Assembly (NCBI GenBank): GCA_001730095.1
Contig: MDLF01000060.1
Coordinates: 1-64,000, forward strand
Direction: 5' to 3'
DNA length: 64,000 nt
Origin: Rhodobacteraceae bacterium (ex Bugula neritina AB1)
GTDB lineage: Bacteria > Pseudomonadota > Alphaproteobacteria > Rhodobacterales > Rhodobacteraceae
How positions within the stretch are numbered: the stretch's first letter is position 1; every line of letters begins with the position of its first letter. This document shows, in pieces, positions 54,306 to 63,490 of this stretch. A model generated the notes under the pieces. It did not search any database. It worked only from the letters and a program-made list of their open reading frames with translations, and was not told where the DNA came from. The position numbers and the translations under genes were made by a program.

Positions 54306-55490
54306 TCAGCCGCGGCTGACCAGCAGCCGGGTCAGCCCGTGGAAGTGGTAGCTGTTGCTGTATTCCGCCTCTGCCGCCAGCTTCAGGTCCGGGCACCGTT
54401 CAAACAGAATGGGCAGGGCGATCTGCATTTCCAGCCGCGCCAGCGGTGCGCCGACGCAGAAATGCAGGCCGCCGCCGAAGCTTTTGTTCACTTTGGGCGG
54501 ACGGGTCGGATCAAAAACATCCGCATCATCCAGCGCCTTGGGGTCGCGGTTGGCGGCCCCCAGAAGCAGCGCCACCTGCTCGCCGCGCTGAAAGATGTGG
54601 CCGAAAACCTCTGCCTCCTCATAGGCGTAGCGGGTGAACATGTGCAGAGGCGGGTCATAGCGCAGGATTTCCTCCACCAGCCTTTCTATGCCTTCGGGCG
54701 CCAGCCATTCGGGTTTCCAGCCCTGCTGCAGCATTGTCTTCACGCCGTTGCCAAGCGAATGCACGGTGGCTTCGTGGCCGGCGTTCAAAAGCAGGATGCA
54801 GGTGCCGATCAGCTCATCGGTTGACAGTTTATCGCCTTCCTCTTCGGCGGTGATCAACCGGGTGATCAGGTCGTCGCGGGGATCCGTGCGGCGCTGAGCG
54901 ACATAGCGGCGCAGGAAATCCGTGAACTCCTGCGCCGCCTGCGCCGCGGCGTGTTCGGTCTCTTTTGTACGGGACGCCTGATACATCGCCACCATCTTGT
55001 GCGACCAACCCAGAAGCTGTGGTGCCATCTCCTCTGGCACGCCCAGCAGGCGGCAGATGGTGATCACCGGCACCTGGGTGCAATAGGTCTCCAAGAGATC
55101 AAAGGGCTGGTCCGCAAAGCGGTCGATCAGCTGATGGCACAGGCCGCTGATCACCGGCTCCAGCGCGGCGATTTCACGGGACGTGAAGGCACGCAGCACC
55201 AGTTTGCGCAACCGGGTGTGGCGGGGCGGTTCCGCATCCAGCATCGAATGGGCTTCAACGGCCAGAAAGGGGGCAAGATGGGCAGGGCCGGGTTTGCGCA
55301 GCTCTTCCGGCATTTCACGGCCGAAGCGGCGGTCGCGCAGCAGCATATGCACGGCAGAATGGCCGAAGGCGGCTGCCATGCCGTAGTCCTGCCAGTAGTG
55401 CAGCTGCCCCTGTTCCTGCGCCGCTGCGTAGAAAGGGTAGGGGTTCTGCACAAAGGCGGGATCGGTGGGGGATTGGGTCAAAGTCTTCAT
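54306..55490 (-). CDS. Cytochrome P450
   Basis: Protein of 394 aa, soluble bacterial class I type. Oxygen-binding I-helix LLNAGHEATVH, ExxR in IERLVEEILRYDPP-type K-helix, and the haem loop FGGGLHFCVGAPLARLE with Cys345. It would hydroxylate an unknown small substrate using electrons from a ferredoxin and reductase encoded elsewhere. ATG 55490 opens the family start (TQSPTDPAFVQNPYPFY). No partner genes adjacent. Confidence 0.93.
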   Translation of the reverse strand: MKTLTQSPTDPAFVQNPYPFYAAAQEQGQLHYWQDYGMAAAFGHSAVHMLLRDRRFGREMPEELRKPGPAHLAPFLAVEAHSMLDAEPPRHTRLRKLVLRAFTSREIAALEPVISGLCHQLIDRFADQPFDLLETYCTQVPVITICRLLGVPEEMAPQLLGWSHKMVAMYQASRTKETEHAAAQAAQEFTDFLRRYVAQRRTDPRDDLITRLITAEEEGDKLSTDELIGTCILLLNAGHEATVHSLGNGVKTMLQQGWKPEWLAPEGIERLVEEILRYDPPLHMFTRYAYEEAEVFGHIFQRGEQVALLLGAANRDPKALDDADVFDPTRPPKVNKSFGGGLHFCVGAPLARLEMQIALPILFERCPDLKLAAEAEYSNSYHFHGLTRLLVSRG

Positions 55491-55549
55491 ACTTGGGTTG
55501 TTGCCGTTGCATCTGGTCAATGCAAGGGGCGCTTTGATAACCTGCCGCA

Positions 55550-57295
55550 ATGAAAAATCAGAATGTCCTTCGCTGGAGTCTGCCCGCCGGGTTCCTTGTG
55601 GCGGTCGCGGCACTGGCGCTTGCGGCATGGTCATATGGCTACCGCCAGGCGCTGACCGGGCTGGCGGAACGCAGTGCGGCGGATCTTGCGCTGGCGTCTG
55701 ACCGCGTCAGCACTCAGCTGCAGATCTATCAGGAGCTGGCGGTGCTGACGGCACCGCATCCGGCGCTGGCGGGCCTGACCACGCCAGCTGCACGCGCGGG
55801 CGCGGCAGAGCTGCTGCGGACTGTGGCCGACAAGACCGCGGCGCTGGACGTGTTTTTCGCATCTGCTGATGGCCGGGTTCTGGCAGCCGCGGAAGGGGTG
55901 GCGGGGGCCAGCGTGGCGCAGGAGGACTATTTCGTCCGCGCAACCCAGGGCGCGCTGGGCACGGGGCACGGGGTATTGGAACCTGAGGGCAAGCGGGCCT
56001 ATTTCTATGCGGCGCCTGCCTTTGGCAGAGATGGCCGGGTGCGCGGCGCGCTGGTGGTGGTGGCTGATGTGGGGGATGTGGAACAGACCTGGCGGGGGTC
56101 GCTGCCGGCGGTGTTCTTTACAGATGAAAGCGGTGAGGTGTTCATCGCCAACCGCTCGGAGCTGTTGTTCTGGCGGCGCGGAGCACAAGGGCAGATACCC
56201 GCGGTGACGAGGCGGGATGTTCATGCGGGACATGAGATCTGGTCGCTGCAGGGCAGCTCTTATCTGCCTGGCCGGGCGCTGCATCTGTCGGTTCGGCTGC
56301 CGCTGATCGGCATGACCGGTGAAATCCTGGTGGATGTGGCGCCGGCCCGGCGGTTAGCGGCGCTGCAGGCGGCGGCGCTGGCGGCAATATGCCTGGCCTT
56401 CGGTGCTTTGTTGTTCATTGTGATGGAGCGTCGGCGTACTCTGGCAGAGGCCAATCAGGTGCTGGAAAGCCGGGTCGAACAGCGTACCCGCGATCTGTCG
56501 GCGGCCAACGCCCAATTGCGCCGGGAAGTGCGCGAACGGAAAGAAGCCGAAGCGGCGCTGAAACGCGCGCAGGAGGATCTGGTGCAGGCAGGCAAGCTGT
56601 CGGCGCTGGGGCAGATGTCGGCGGGCATCAGCCATGAGCTGAACCAGCCCTTGATGGCGATCCAGCAGTATGCCGAAAACGGCGCCGCCTTTCTGGCACG
56701 GGGCAAGGCCGAGCGTACGGGCGAAAATCTGGGCCGGATTGCCGATATGGCGGCGCGGATGGCGCGGATCATCAAGAACCTGCGCGCCTTTGCCCGCAAC
56801 GAGAGCGAGCCGATGGGGCGGGTGGATCTGGTTCAGGTGATTGACGCCGCGGTGGAGCTGACGGCGCCGCGGTTGAAGGCGGACCAGATTGACCTGCGCT
56901 GGACTGCGGCGGACTGCGGCGGGGCGGTGCATGCCTGGGGCGGCGACGTGCGGCTGACGCAGGTCTTTGTCAACCTGATAAACAATGCCGCCGATGCGAT
57001 GCAGGGGCAGGTGGAGCAGGTGATCTCCATCTCTGTCGATATTGGTCCCCGGTTGCTGGTGCGGGTGCAGGACAGCGGCCCCGGCATCAAGGAGCCGGAA
57101 AAGATGTTCGATCCGTTCTATTCGACAAAGGCAGTGGGCAGTTCTGAGGGCATGGGGCTGGGGCTGTCCATTTCATACGGACTGGTGCAGAGCTTTGGCG
57201 GCAATATCCGCGGTGCCAACACTGGCGGCGGCGCGGTGTTTACGGTGGAGCTGGAGCCGTGGCGTGAAGCTGCTGAAAAAGGAGACGCCGCATGA
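55550..57295 (+). CDS. dctB: DctB-like sensor histidine kinase
   Basis: Protein of 581 aa. A membrane helix (about 10-28), a periplasmic Cache-type sensor (to about 265), a second helix (about 273-295, LQAAALAAICLAFGALLF), a coiled coil, and the kinase with H-box ISHELNQPLMA (His362), N-box NLINNAADAM, and G boxes DSGPGIKEPEKMFDPF and GMGLGLSISYG. DctB senses C4-dicarboxylates; the dctPQM genes are downstream. It overlaps the regulator gene by 4 bp. The start site has only a weak ribosome site. Confidence 0.9.
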   Translation: MKNQNVLRWSLPAGFLVAVAALALAAWSYGYRQALTGLAERSAADLALASDRVSTQLQIYQELAVLTAPHPALAGLTTPAARAGAAELLRTVADKTAALDVFFASADGRVLAAAEGVAGASVAQEDYFVRATQGALGTGHGVLEPEGKRAYFYAAPAFGRDGRVRGALVVVADVGDVEQTWRGSLPAVFFTDESGEVFIANRSELLFWRRGAQGQIPAVTRRDVHAGHEIWSLQGSSYLPGRALHLSVRLPLIGMTGEILVDVAPARRLAALQAAALAAICLAFGALLFIVMERRRTLAEANQVLESRVEQRTRDLSAANAQLRREVRERKEAEAALKRAQEDLVQAGKLSALGQMSAGISHELNQPLMAIQQYAENGAAFLARGKAERTGENLGRIADMAARMARIIKNLRAFARNESEPMGRVDLVQVIDAAVELTAPRLKADQIDLRWTAADCGGAVHAWGGDVRLTQVFVNLINNAADAMQGQVEQVISISVDIGPRLLVRVQDSGPGIKEPEKMFDPFYSTKAVGSSEGMGLGLSISYGLVQSFGGNIRGANTGGGAVFTVELEPWREAAEKGDAA

Positions 57296-58524
57296 CTCGC
57301 AAGGTGCTGCTGGTGGATGATGATGCGGCGGTGCGTGAAGCCTTGTCGCAGACGCTGGAGCTGAATGATCTGGAGGTGACGGCCTGTGGTTCGTTTGTGG
57401 CGGCAAAGGACCATATAACACCCGGATTTGACGGCATCATTGTCTCGGATATCCGGATGCCGGGGCGGGACGGGTTTCACCTGCTGGCGTTTGCGCGCGG
57501 CGCCGACGAGGAACTGCCGGTGGTGCTGCTGACCGGCGAGGGCGACATTCCGATGGCGGTGAAAGCGATGTCGCAGGGGGCCTTTGATTTCCTGGAGAAA
57601 CCCTGCGCGCCCGCGGATTTTCTGCCGGTGCTGGAACGGGCGCTGAAGACCCGGGCGCTGGTGCTGGAGAACCGGCGGCTGAAACATCAGCTGGAGAGCG
57701 GCGACCCGGCGGCGCGGCTTTTGTTCGGCACGTCGCCGCAGGCCAGGGAATTGCGCCAGCGCGTGCGTACGGTGGCGCCGACGGGGGCGGAGGTGCTGGT
57801 CACCGGCGCGCCCGGCAGCGGTATTTCCAAAGTGGCAGAGGTCATCCATCTGATGTCATCCGCCGCGCAAGGTCCGTTTGTGAAACACCCAGCTGCCGGT
57901 TTGGCGGCTGAGGCGATGGCAGAGCTGTGCCGGGAGGCGGCTGGTGGCTCGCTGTTTCTGGACGAGGTGCAGGCGCTGCCGGAGCCTGCGCAATACGCGC
58001 TGCTGGCAGAGCTGGAACAGGGCGGCAGCGGGGTGCGGATCATCGCAGGGTCTAGCGCCGGTCTGGAAGAGCTGGCGCAGACGGGCAGGTTCAGTGCTGA
58101 TCTGTTCTACCGGCTGGATGTCATGCGGGTGCGCATCCCGTCGTTGGCGGAGCGACCGGGCGACATTCCGGTGCTGTTTCGCCATTACGTGGCGCAGGCG
58201 GCGGAGCAGGCGGGGATCGGTGAACCGGAGATTTCGCAGGAGCATCTGGCGGCGCTGATGGCACAGGACTGGCCGGGCAATGCGCGGTCGCTGATGTCGG
58301 CGGCGATGCGGTTTGTGCTGGGGATGCCAGAGGAGGCAGCTGCGGCGGCGGGGCTGGGGCTGGCAGAACAGATGGCGCAGGTGGAGCGCTCCTTGCTGAT
58401 TGCGGCCCTGGGCCGGGCCAACGGGCGCGCGGCTGCGGCCGCCGAAGCCCTGAAGCTGCCGCGCAAGACGTTCTATGACAAGCTGGCCCGCTATGGCATC
58501 CGGCCCGAGGATTACCGCCGCTGA
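57292..58524 (+). CDS. dctD: DctD-like response regulator, degenerate AAA domain
   Basis: Protein of 410 aa. Receiver with Asp53 (SDIRMPGRDG) and a Lys in EKPCAP; AAA-like domain 145-340; Fis-type helix-turn-helix at about 374-402 (GRAAAAAEALKLPRKTFYD). The AAA part is defective: the P-loop reads GAPGSGISK (172-180) with Ile where Lys is required, and the GAFTGA sigma-54 loop is missing because the chain runs from GPFVKHPAAG straight to AGGSLFLDEV. It therefore probably does not act as a sigma-54 activator. Fused operon partner of the kinase. Confidence 0.9.
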   Translation: MTRKVLLVDDDAAVREALSQTLELNDLEVTACGSFVAAKDHITPGFDGIIVSDIRMPGRDGFHLLAFARGADEELPVVLLTGEGDIPMAVKAMSQGAFDFLEKPCAPADFLPVLERALKTRALVLENRRLKHQLESGDPAARLLFGTSPQARELRQRVRTVAPTGAEVLVTGAPGSGISKVAEVIHLMSSAAQGPFVKHPAAGLAAEAMAELCREAAGGSLFLDEVQALPEPAQYALLAELEQGGSGVRIIAGSSAGLEELAQTGRFSADLFYRLDVMRVRIPSLAERPGDIPVLFRHYVAQAAEQAGIGEPEISQEHLAALMAQDWPGNARSLMSAAMRFVLGMPEEAAAAAGLGLAEQMAQVERSLLIAALGRANGRAAAAAEALKLPRKTFYDKLARYGIRPEDYRR

Positions 58525-58860
58525 GGACGCGGGGCCTTGGGGGAGCCGTGCGGTCTGTTCTGTCCGGCGCTGGGGCCGGAACCGTTTAGGAGGCGGCGCC
58601 GCCGGAAAGCCCCAATGGGGGCCGCGGGCGGAGAGAGGGTGGGGACCAGAAGCCCCCGTGTCCGCTGAAGCCTTCATTGCGGGACGCCCCTGCACCACAT
58701 CAAGAGGTGGCTTTGGGGGCCCTGTGATCTCCTGTTGGTGCGGGATGTCAGTCCGCACCGGTGTCGCGACATCAGGGACTATGGCAGAGCGGAGTTAAGG
58801 GGGAGCAAGCGGTGCGTACGCTGGTAGCGCAACACCTTGACGGACAGCGTGAGCGGAGCG
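58525..58860. other. Intergenic stretch downstream of dctD-like gene
   Basis: Highly G/C-rich, with several small inverted repeats (e.g. GGCGGCGCCGCC). No gene or RNA recognised; the open frame here lacks conserved sequence. Confidence 0.45.
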
Positions 58861-58902
58861 GTTGGATGCCTCCGGCGGGAGTATTTTTGCAAAGATGAAA
58901 AA
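58861..58902 (+). repeat. Dispersed intergenic element, copy 6 (variant a)
   Basis: GCCTCCGGCGGGAGTATTTTTG then CAAAGATGAAAAAG. The G/C stem is replaced by a short CTCCGGCGGGAG. Confidence 0.7.
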
Positions 58903-58938
58903 GCAGCGATTCCCGAATTTTCTATTGCGCTAACATTT

Positions 58939-58987
58939 GTGCGGATTTTCGCACAAAGCACAAAGCACCCTGTGCGGGATTTCGCAC
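58939..58987. promoter_or_regulatory. Pair of related 16-bp inverted repeats upstream of dctP
   Basis: GTGCGGATTTTCGCAC (58939-58954) and GTGCGGGATTTCGCAC (58972-58987), 33 bp apart from start to start. The second is embedded in a 12-bp stem (GCACCCTGTGCG/CGCACAGGGTGC). Good candidates for a dimer-binding regulator of the TRAP operon. Confidence 0.55.
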
Positions 58988-59184
58988 AGGGTGCGACAGA
59001 CGCAGGTGGAACGTATGAGACCTGCCACGTAAGTCTATGCAAAACCACAGAAAACTCAGATTTTTGGCGATGTTCCAATCAACTGTTGAGCGGCTTTGCG
59101 CAACTTGAGATGTTGTTGTCAGGCTTCAGCCGCGCGCTGAGCGTGCCATCGGATTGACCGACATTTTTCTGGGAGGAAACAACA

Positions 59185-60186
59185 ATGAAATTCCTGACAA
59201 CCGCCGCTACAGCACTGGCGCTGTCCGTGACTGCGGGCGCTGCTGCTGCGTCCTGCGACGACGGCGAAATCGTGGTGAAGTTCAGCCATGTCACAAATAC
59301 CGACAAGCACCCCAAAGGGATCGCGGCCTCGCTGCTGGAGCGCCGTGTCAATGACGAGATGAACGGCACCATGTGCATGGAGGTCTATCCGAACTCCACG
59401 CTTTACAACGACAATAAGGTGCTGGAAGCGATGCTGCAGGGCGATGTGCAGCTGGCCGCGCCGTCCTTGTCGAAGTTTGAGAAATTCACCAAGCAGTTCC
59501 GCCTTTTCGACCTGCCGTTCATGTTCAAGAACATCGAAGCCGTGGATGCGTTTCAGGGATCTGAGACCGGTCAGGAGATGCTGGATTCCATGCAGCGCCG
59601 TGGCCTGCAGGGGCTGGCCTATTGGCACAACGGCATGAAGCAGATGTCGGCGAACAAGCCGCTGGTTGCGCCCTCGGATGCGGATGGGCTGAAGTTCCGT
59701 GTGCAGTCCTCGGACGTGCTGGTGGCGCAGATGGAAGCGATCGGCGGCAGCCCGCAGAAAATGGCGTTCTCGGAAGTTTACGGCGCGCTGCAGCAGGGTG
59801 TTGTGGACGGTCAGGAGAACACCTGGTCCAATATCTACGGCAAGAAGTTCTTTGAGGTGCAGGACGGTGTGACCGAGACCAACCACGGCGCGCTGGATTA
59901 TCTGGTGGTCACCTCCGTCGACTGGCTGGACAGCCTGGACCCGGCGGTGCGCGACCAGTTCCTGACCATCCTGACTGAGGTGACTGCCACCCGTAACGCG
60001 GAATCCACCAAGGTGAACGGCGAAGCGCGCCAGGCGATCATTGATGCCGGCGGTGTGGTGCGTGAACTGAGTGCAGAGCAGCGCGCGGCCTGGGTCGAAG
60101 CGATGAAGCCAGTGTGGGCGCAGTTCGCAGATGACGTTGGCCAGGAGAAGATCGACGCCGCGCAAGCGATCAACGCGGGCCTCTAA
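59185..60186 (+). CDS. dctP: TRAP dicarboxylate-binding protein
   Basis: Protein of 333 aa with a Sec signal (MKFLTTAATALALSVTAGAAA, cleavage near 22). The DctP core has KFSHVTNTDKHPKG, then VYPNSTLYNDNKVLEAML and the Arg-binding KFRVQSSDVL. It captures C4-dicarboxylates such as succinate, malate or fumarate. Strong ribosome site GGGAGGAAAC. First gene of dctPQM; two hairpins separate it from dctQ. Confidence 0.93.
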   Translation: MKFLTTAATALALSVTAGAAAASCDDGEIVVKFSHVTNTDKHPKGIAASLLERRVNDEMNGTMCMEVYPNSTLYNDNKVLEAMLQGDVQLAAPSLSKFEKFTKQFRLFDLPFMFKNIEAVDAFQGSETGQEMLDSMQRRGLQGLAYWHNGMKQMSANKPLVAPSDADGLKFRVQSSDVLVAQMEAIGGSPQKMAFSEVYGALQQGVVDGQENTWSNIYGKKFFEVQDGVTETNHGALDYLVVTSVDWLDSLDPAVRDQFLTILTEVTATRNAESTKVNGEARQAIIDAGGVVRELSAEQRAAWVEAMKPVWAQFADDVGQEKIDAAQAINAGL

Positions 60187-60196
60187 AGGCCTGATC

Positions 60197-60253
60197 CGGG
60201 GTGTCTTTGCGGGCACCCCGCGACCGCAGGCGGCGCGGGGATCTGCCGCCTGC
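60197..60253 (+). other. Two stem-loops between dctP and dctQ
   Basis: CGGGGTG/CACCCCG (60197-60220) and GCAGGCGGC/GCCGCCTGC (60226-60253). No T tract. Such stems are a usual way to make more DctP than membrane subunits by stabilising the upstream message. Confidence 0.65.
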
Positions 60254-60283
60254 ACCTCTTTCCGAAAAATCTGGGAGGCAGCC

Positions 60284-60961
60284 ATGGCGGGGTCCAGAAC
60301 CGGCCCGAGCGGGCTTATCAACGCACTCGAAGAAACCCTGATCGCGCTCCTTCTGGGGCTGATGACGGCGATTACCTTTGCCAATGTGATTGCGCGGTTT
60401 GTGTTCAATTCCAACATTCTATGGGCGCTGGAGTTGACGGTGTTCCTGTTTGCCTGGCTGGTGCTACTGGGCGCGTCTTATGCGGTGAAGACCCATGCGC
60501 ATCTAGGGGTGGATGCGATTGTCAACATGCTGGTGCCCGGTGCGCGCCGTTCCGTCGGGCTGTTTGCCGTTGGCTGCGGTCTGGTGTTTTCGCTGCTTCT
60601 GCTGAAGGGGGCCTATGATTACTGGGCGGTGTTTGCAGACCTGCCGCCCACCTCGGGGCGCTGGTTCCCGACCGGATTTGACATGAAGGCCCGCAGCCAG
60701 AGCTTTTACGAGGTGCAGGATGTGCCGATGGTGGCGGTTTTCAGGTTCCTGGAGGACCTGATCAACTATGGCGACGCCTATGAGAAATTGCCGAAAGTGG
60801 TGCCCTATTTGGTGCTGCCGGTGTCGATGCTGCTGCTGGTATTCCGGTTCCTTCAGGCAGCTGTTCAGATCGCCCGCGGCGATGTGGACCGGCTGGTGGC
60901 CAGCCACGAGGTTGAAGATGAAATTGCAGACGTGCAGGCGCTGCGCGGGGAGCATGACTGA
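60284..60961 (+). CDS. dctQ: TRAP small permease subunit
   Basis: Protein of 225 aa with four predicted membrane helices. ANVIARFVFN and FAWLVLLGASYAVKTHAHLGVD match DctQ. Longer than average because of a loop at about 115-165. ATG 60284 has TGGGAGGCAG upstream; the upstream open frame is the intercistronic stem region. Overlaps dctM by one base. Confidence 0.92.
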   Translation: MAGSRTGPSGLINALEETLIALLLGLMTAITFANVIARFVFNSNILWALELTVFLFAWLVLLGASYAVKTHAHLGVDAIVNMLVPGARRSVGLFAVGCGLVFSLLLLKGAYDYWAVFADLPPTSGRWFPTGFDMKARSQSFYEVQDVPMVAVFRFLEDLINYGDAYEKLPKVVPYLVLPVSMLLLVFRFLQAAVQIARGDVDRLVASHEVEDEIADVQALRGEHD

Positions 60962-62439
60962 TGGAAGTTGTTATCCTATTCGCGATGGTGATCGGCCTGT
61001 TGCTGATCGGGGTGCCGATAGCGGTGTCGCTGGGCCTCAGCTCCACGATCTTTCTGCTGATCTATTCCGACAGCTCGCTGGCAAGCGTCGCAGGCACGCT
61101 GTTTGAAGCCTTTGAGGGGCATTTCACCCTGCTGGCGATCCCGTTCTTCATCCTCGCCTCCAGTTTCATGACGACGGGCGGCGTGGCACGGCGGATCATT
61201 CGCTTTTCCATCGCCTGCGTCGGCCATCTGCCGGGCGGTCTGGCAATTGCCGGCGTCTTTGCCTGCATGCTGTTTGCCGCGCTGTCCGGGTCGTCGCCCG
61301 CGACTGTTGTTGCTATCGGCTCCATCGTGATCGCAGGTATGCGGCAGGTGGGCTATACCAAGGAGTTCGCTGCCGGAGTGATCTGTAACGCAGGCACGCT
61401 GGGCATTCTGATCCCGCCATCGATTGTGATGGTGGTCTATGCGGCGGCAGTTGAGGTCTCTGTCGGGCGGATGTTCCTGGCAGGTGTCATTCCGGGCCTG
61501 ATGGCAGGCCTCATGCTGATGATCACCATCTATGTGATGGCCAAGGTCAAGAACCTGCCTAAGGGCGAGTGGAAGGGCTGGGGCGAGATCATCACGTCGG
61601 GTCGTGAAGCGGGCTGGGGGCTGTTCCTGATCGTGATCATCCTGGGCGGTATCTATGGTGGCATATTCACGCCGACTGAGGCGGCAGCAGTGGCGGCGGT
61701 CTATGCCTTCTTTATTGCCAGTTTTGTGTATCGGGATATGGGACCGCGCGTCGAATCCCGCGCTTGGGGGGCAGGCGCCGCGGCAGAAGTCGCGACACTG
61801 CAAGCCGACAGCACATTTGCAGATTTCCTTGCCAGGTTGCCGAAGCAGCTTTTGTTGCGGGCCAAGGCGTTTGCACTGAACTTTGCGGAAAGCGTGGTGT
61901 ACTTTGTCCCGTCGCTGGTGCATCGAGACACCAAGCATACGCTGTTCGAGGCGGGCAAGCTGACCGTGACGCTGCTGTTCGTGATCGCCAATGCACTGAT
62001 CCTGAAGCATGTGCTGACGGACGAACAAGTGCCGCAGCATATCGCCAATGCGATGCTGTCGGCGGGCTTTGGTCCGGTGATGTTCCTGATTGTAGTCAAT
62101 GTGATCCTGCTGATCGGCGGCCAGTTCATGGAGCCTTCGGGCCTCTTGGTCATCGTGGCGCCTTTGGTGTTTCCGATAGCCATCGAACTGGGCATCGATC
62201 CCATCCACCTGGGCATCATCATGGTGGTCAACATGGAGATCGGCATGATCACCCCGCCGGTTGGCCTGAACCTGTTCGTGACCTCAGGTGTGGCGGGCAT
62301 GCCAATGATGGGCGTGGTGCGCGCGGCTTTGCCGTTCCTGGCGGTGCTGTTCGTCTTCCTGATCCTGATCACCTATGTGCCCTGGCTGTCGACTGTGCTG
62401 CCAAATGCGGTGATGGGGCCGGAGATCATAACAAAGTAA
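60961..62439 (+). CDS. dctM: TRAP large permease subunit
   Basis: Protein of 492 aa. DctM motifs LSGSSPATVVAIGSIV and NAGTLGILIPPS are intact, with 11-13 helices. A hydrophilic insertion of about 90 residues (about 262-350, starting at RDMGPRVESR) makes it longer than the usual 430. The insertion is found in several marine relatives. It carries the Na+-coupled substrate route. Confidence 0.93.
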   Translation: MEVVILFAMVIGLLLIGVPIAVSLGLSSTIFLLIYSDSSLASVAGTLFEAFEGHFTLLAIPFFILASSFMTTGGVARRIIRFSIACVGHLPGGLAIAGVFACMLFAALSGSSPATVVAIGSIVIAGMRQVGYTKEFAAGVICNAGTLGILIPPSIVMVVYAAAVEVSVGRMFLAGVIPGLMAGLMLMITIYVMAKVKNLPKGEWKGWGEIITSGREAGWGLFLIVIILGGIYGGIFTPTEAAAVAAVYAFFIASFVYRDMGPRVESRAWGAGAAAEVATLQADSTFADFLARLPKQLLLRAKAFALNFAESVVYFVPSLVHRDTKHTLFEAGKLTVTLLFVIANALILKHVLTDEQVPQHIANAMLSAGFGPVMFLIVVNVILLIGGQFMEPSGLLVIVAPLVFPIAIELGIDPIHLGIIMVVNMEIGMITPPVGLNLFVTSGVAGMPMMGVVRAALPFLAVLFVFLILITYVPWLSTVLPNAVMGPEIITK

Positions 62440-62454
62440 GGGTGTGCCAAAAAG

Positions 62455-62484
62455 AAACGCCCCGGGATGCCGGGGCGTTTTGCG
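62455..62484 (+). terminator. Terminator of dctPQM
   Basis: AAACGCCCCG/CGGGGCGTTT with a GGATGC loop, then TTGCGTTTC. Confidence 0.85.
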
Positions 62485-62489
62485 TTTCA

Positions 62490-62605
62490 GGGCAGGGGCG
62501 CTGCCCCTCTTGTCCCTGCGGGCCAATTCACCCCGGGGTATTTCGGACCAGAAAGAAGCGCATGAAACCCGCTGCTTCTTTCTGGTCATAAATACCCAAT
62601 TTTCT
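62490..62605. repeat. Dispersed intergenic element, copy 7 (inverted pair, variant b)
   Basis: GGGGCGCTGCCCC stem, CACCCCGGGGTATTTCG, then ACCAGAAAGAAGC and 10 bp later GCTTCTTTCTGGT with ATAAATACCC. Two copies head to head between convergent dctM and tpiA. It likely terminates tpiA too. Confidence 0.75.
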
Positions 62606-63355
62606 TCAGCTGGCCTCAAGCGCGGCGATAATGGGGGAGAAATCCGCGGCCTTCAGACTGGCACCGCCCACAAGCGCACCGTCGACGTTTGAAACGGCAA
62701 AGATCTCGCCTGCGTTGGAAGGTTTGACCGAGCCGCCATAGAGCAAGCGGAAGCTGTCAGCGGTTTCCGCGCCGAAGCGGATGGTGAGTGCGGTGCGCAG
62801 GAAGTCATGCACCTCTGCAATCTGTTCCAGCGTCGGCACCTTGCCGGTGCCGATGGCCCAGACCGGCTCATAGGCGATCACGGAGTTGGCGCCTGTGGCA
62901 ACGGCAGGGACGGAGCCTGCGAGCTGGGTGCCAGCCACTTTCAGAGTATCGCCTGCTTCGCGCTCCGCCAGAGTTTCGCCGATGCAGATCACCGCGGTAA
63001 GGCCCTCGCGGATTGCCGCCTCAGCCTTGGCACAGACCTGGGCATCCGTTTCGCCGTGGTCGGCGCGGCGTTCGGAATGGCCGAGGATCACGGCAGCGGC
63101 GCCTGCGTCCTTCAGCATGGCAGCCGACAGATCGCCGGTATGGGCGCCGGAGGCATTTGCGTGGCAATCCTGGCCACCGATGGCAACAGCGCTGCCTTTG
63201 GCGGTGTCCGCGGCGCGCGACAGCAGGGTTGCGGGCGGGCAGATCAGGATGTCGGCAGCGGGGCTGCCGTGGCTTTCCGCCAGGGCCGCCAATTCAGCGA
63301 GGCTTGCGCCGGTGCCGTTCATTTTCCAGTTGCCTGCTGCCAGTTTGCGCCGCAT
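62606..63355 (-). CDS. tpiA: Triose-phosphate isomerase
   Basis: Protein of 249 aa. Catalytic Lys in AAGNWKMNG (near 11), His in ILGHSERR, Glu in [11 protein letters not shown], and the phosphate loop [13 protein letters not shown] 63355 has GGAGGCACC upstream and is the family start; the open frame above it is not conserved. Glycolysis and gluconeogenesis. Stands alone. Confidence 0.96.
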   Translation of the reverse strand: MRRKLAAGNWKMNGTGASLAELAALAESHGSPAADILICPPATLLSRAADTAKGSAVAIGGQDCHANASGAHTGDLSAAMLKDAGAAAVILGHSERRADHGETDAQVCAKAEAAIREGLTAVICIGETLAEREAGDTLKVAGTQLAGSVPAVATGANSVIAYEPVWAIGTGKVPTLEQIAEVHDFLRTALTIRFGAETADSFRLLYGGSVKPSNAGEIFAVSNVDGALVGGASLKAADFSPIIAALEAS

Positions 63356-63442
63356 GGGGTGCCTCCGAATGTGCTGTTTGGGCGTGACTGGTAGCACTGG
63401 CTGCAGGTTCGCGCAATTCGCTTGAGGGCGGTTCAGCTCAGC

Positions 63443-63464
63443 AAAAAGGGCGGGAAACCCGCCC
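63443..63464 (-). terminator. Terminator of sufA-like gene
   Basis: On the minus strand, GGGCGGG/CCCGCCC with an AAA-type loop is followed by TTTTTGC. Confidence 0.85.
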
Positions 63465-63490
63465 CGTGTCATTTGCAGGTCTGGCTGGTG

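Noticed and set aside
58875-58890. Sigma-54 promoter (GG-N10-GC) before dctP
   Set aside because: The match is part of a dispersed repeat copy, lies 300 bp from dctP, and the local regulator lacks GAFTGA.
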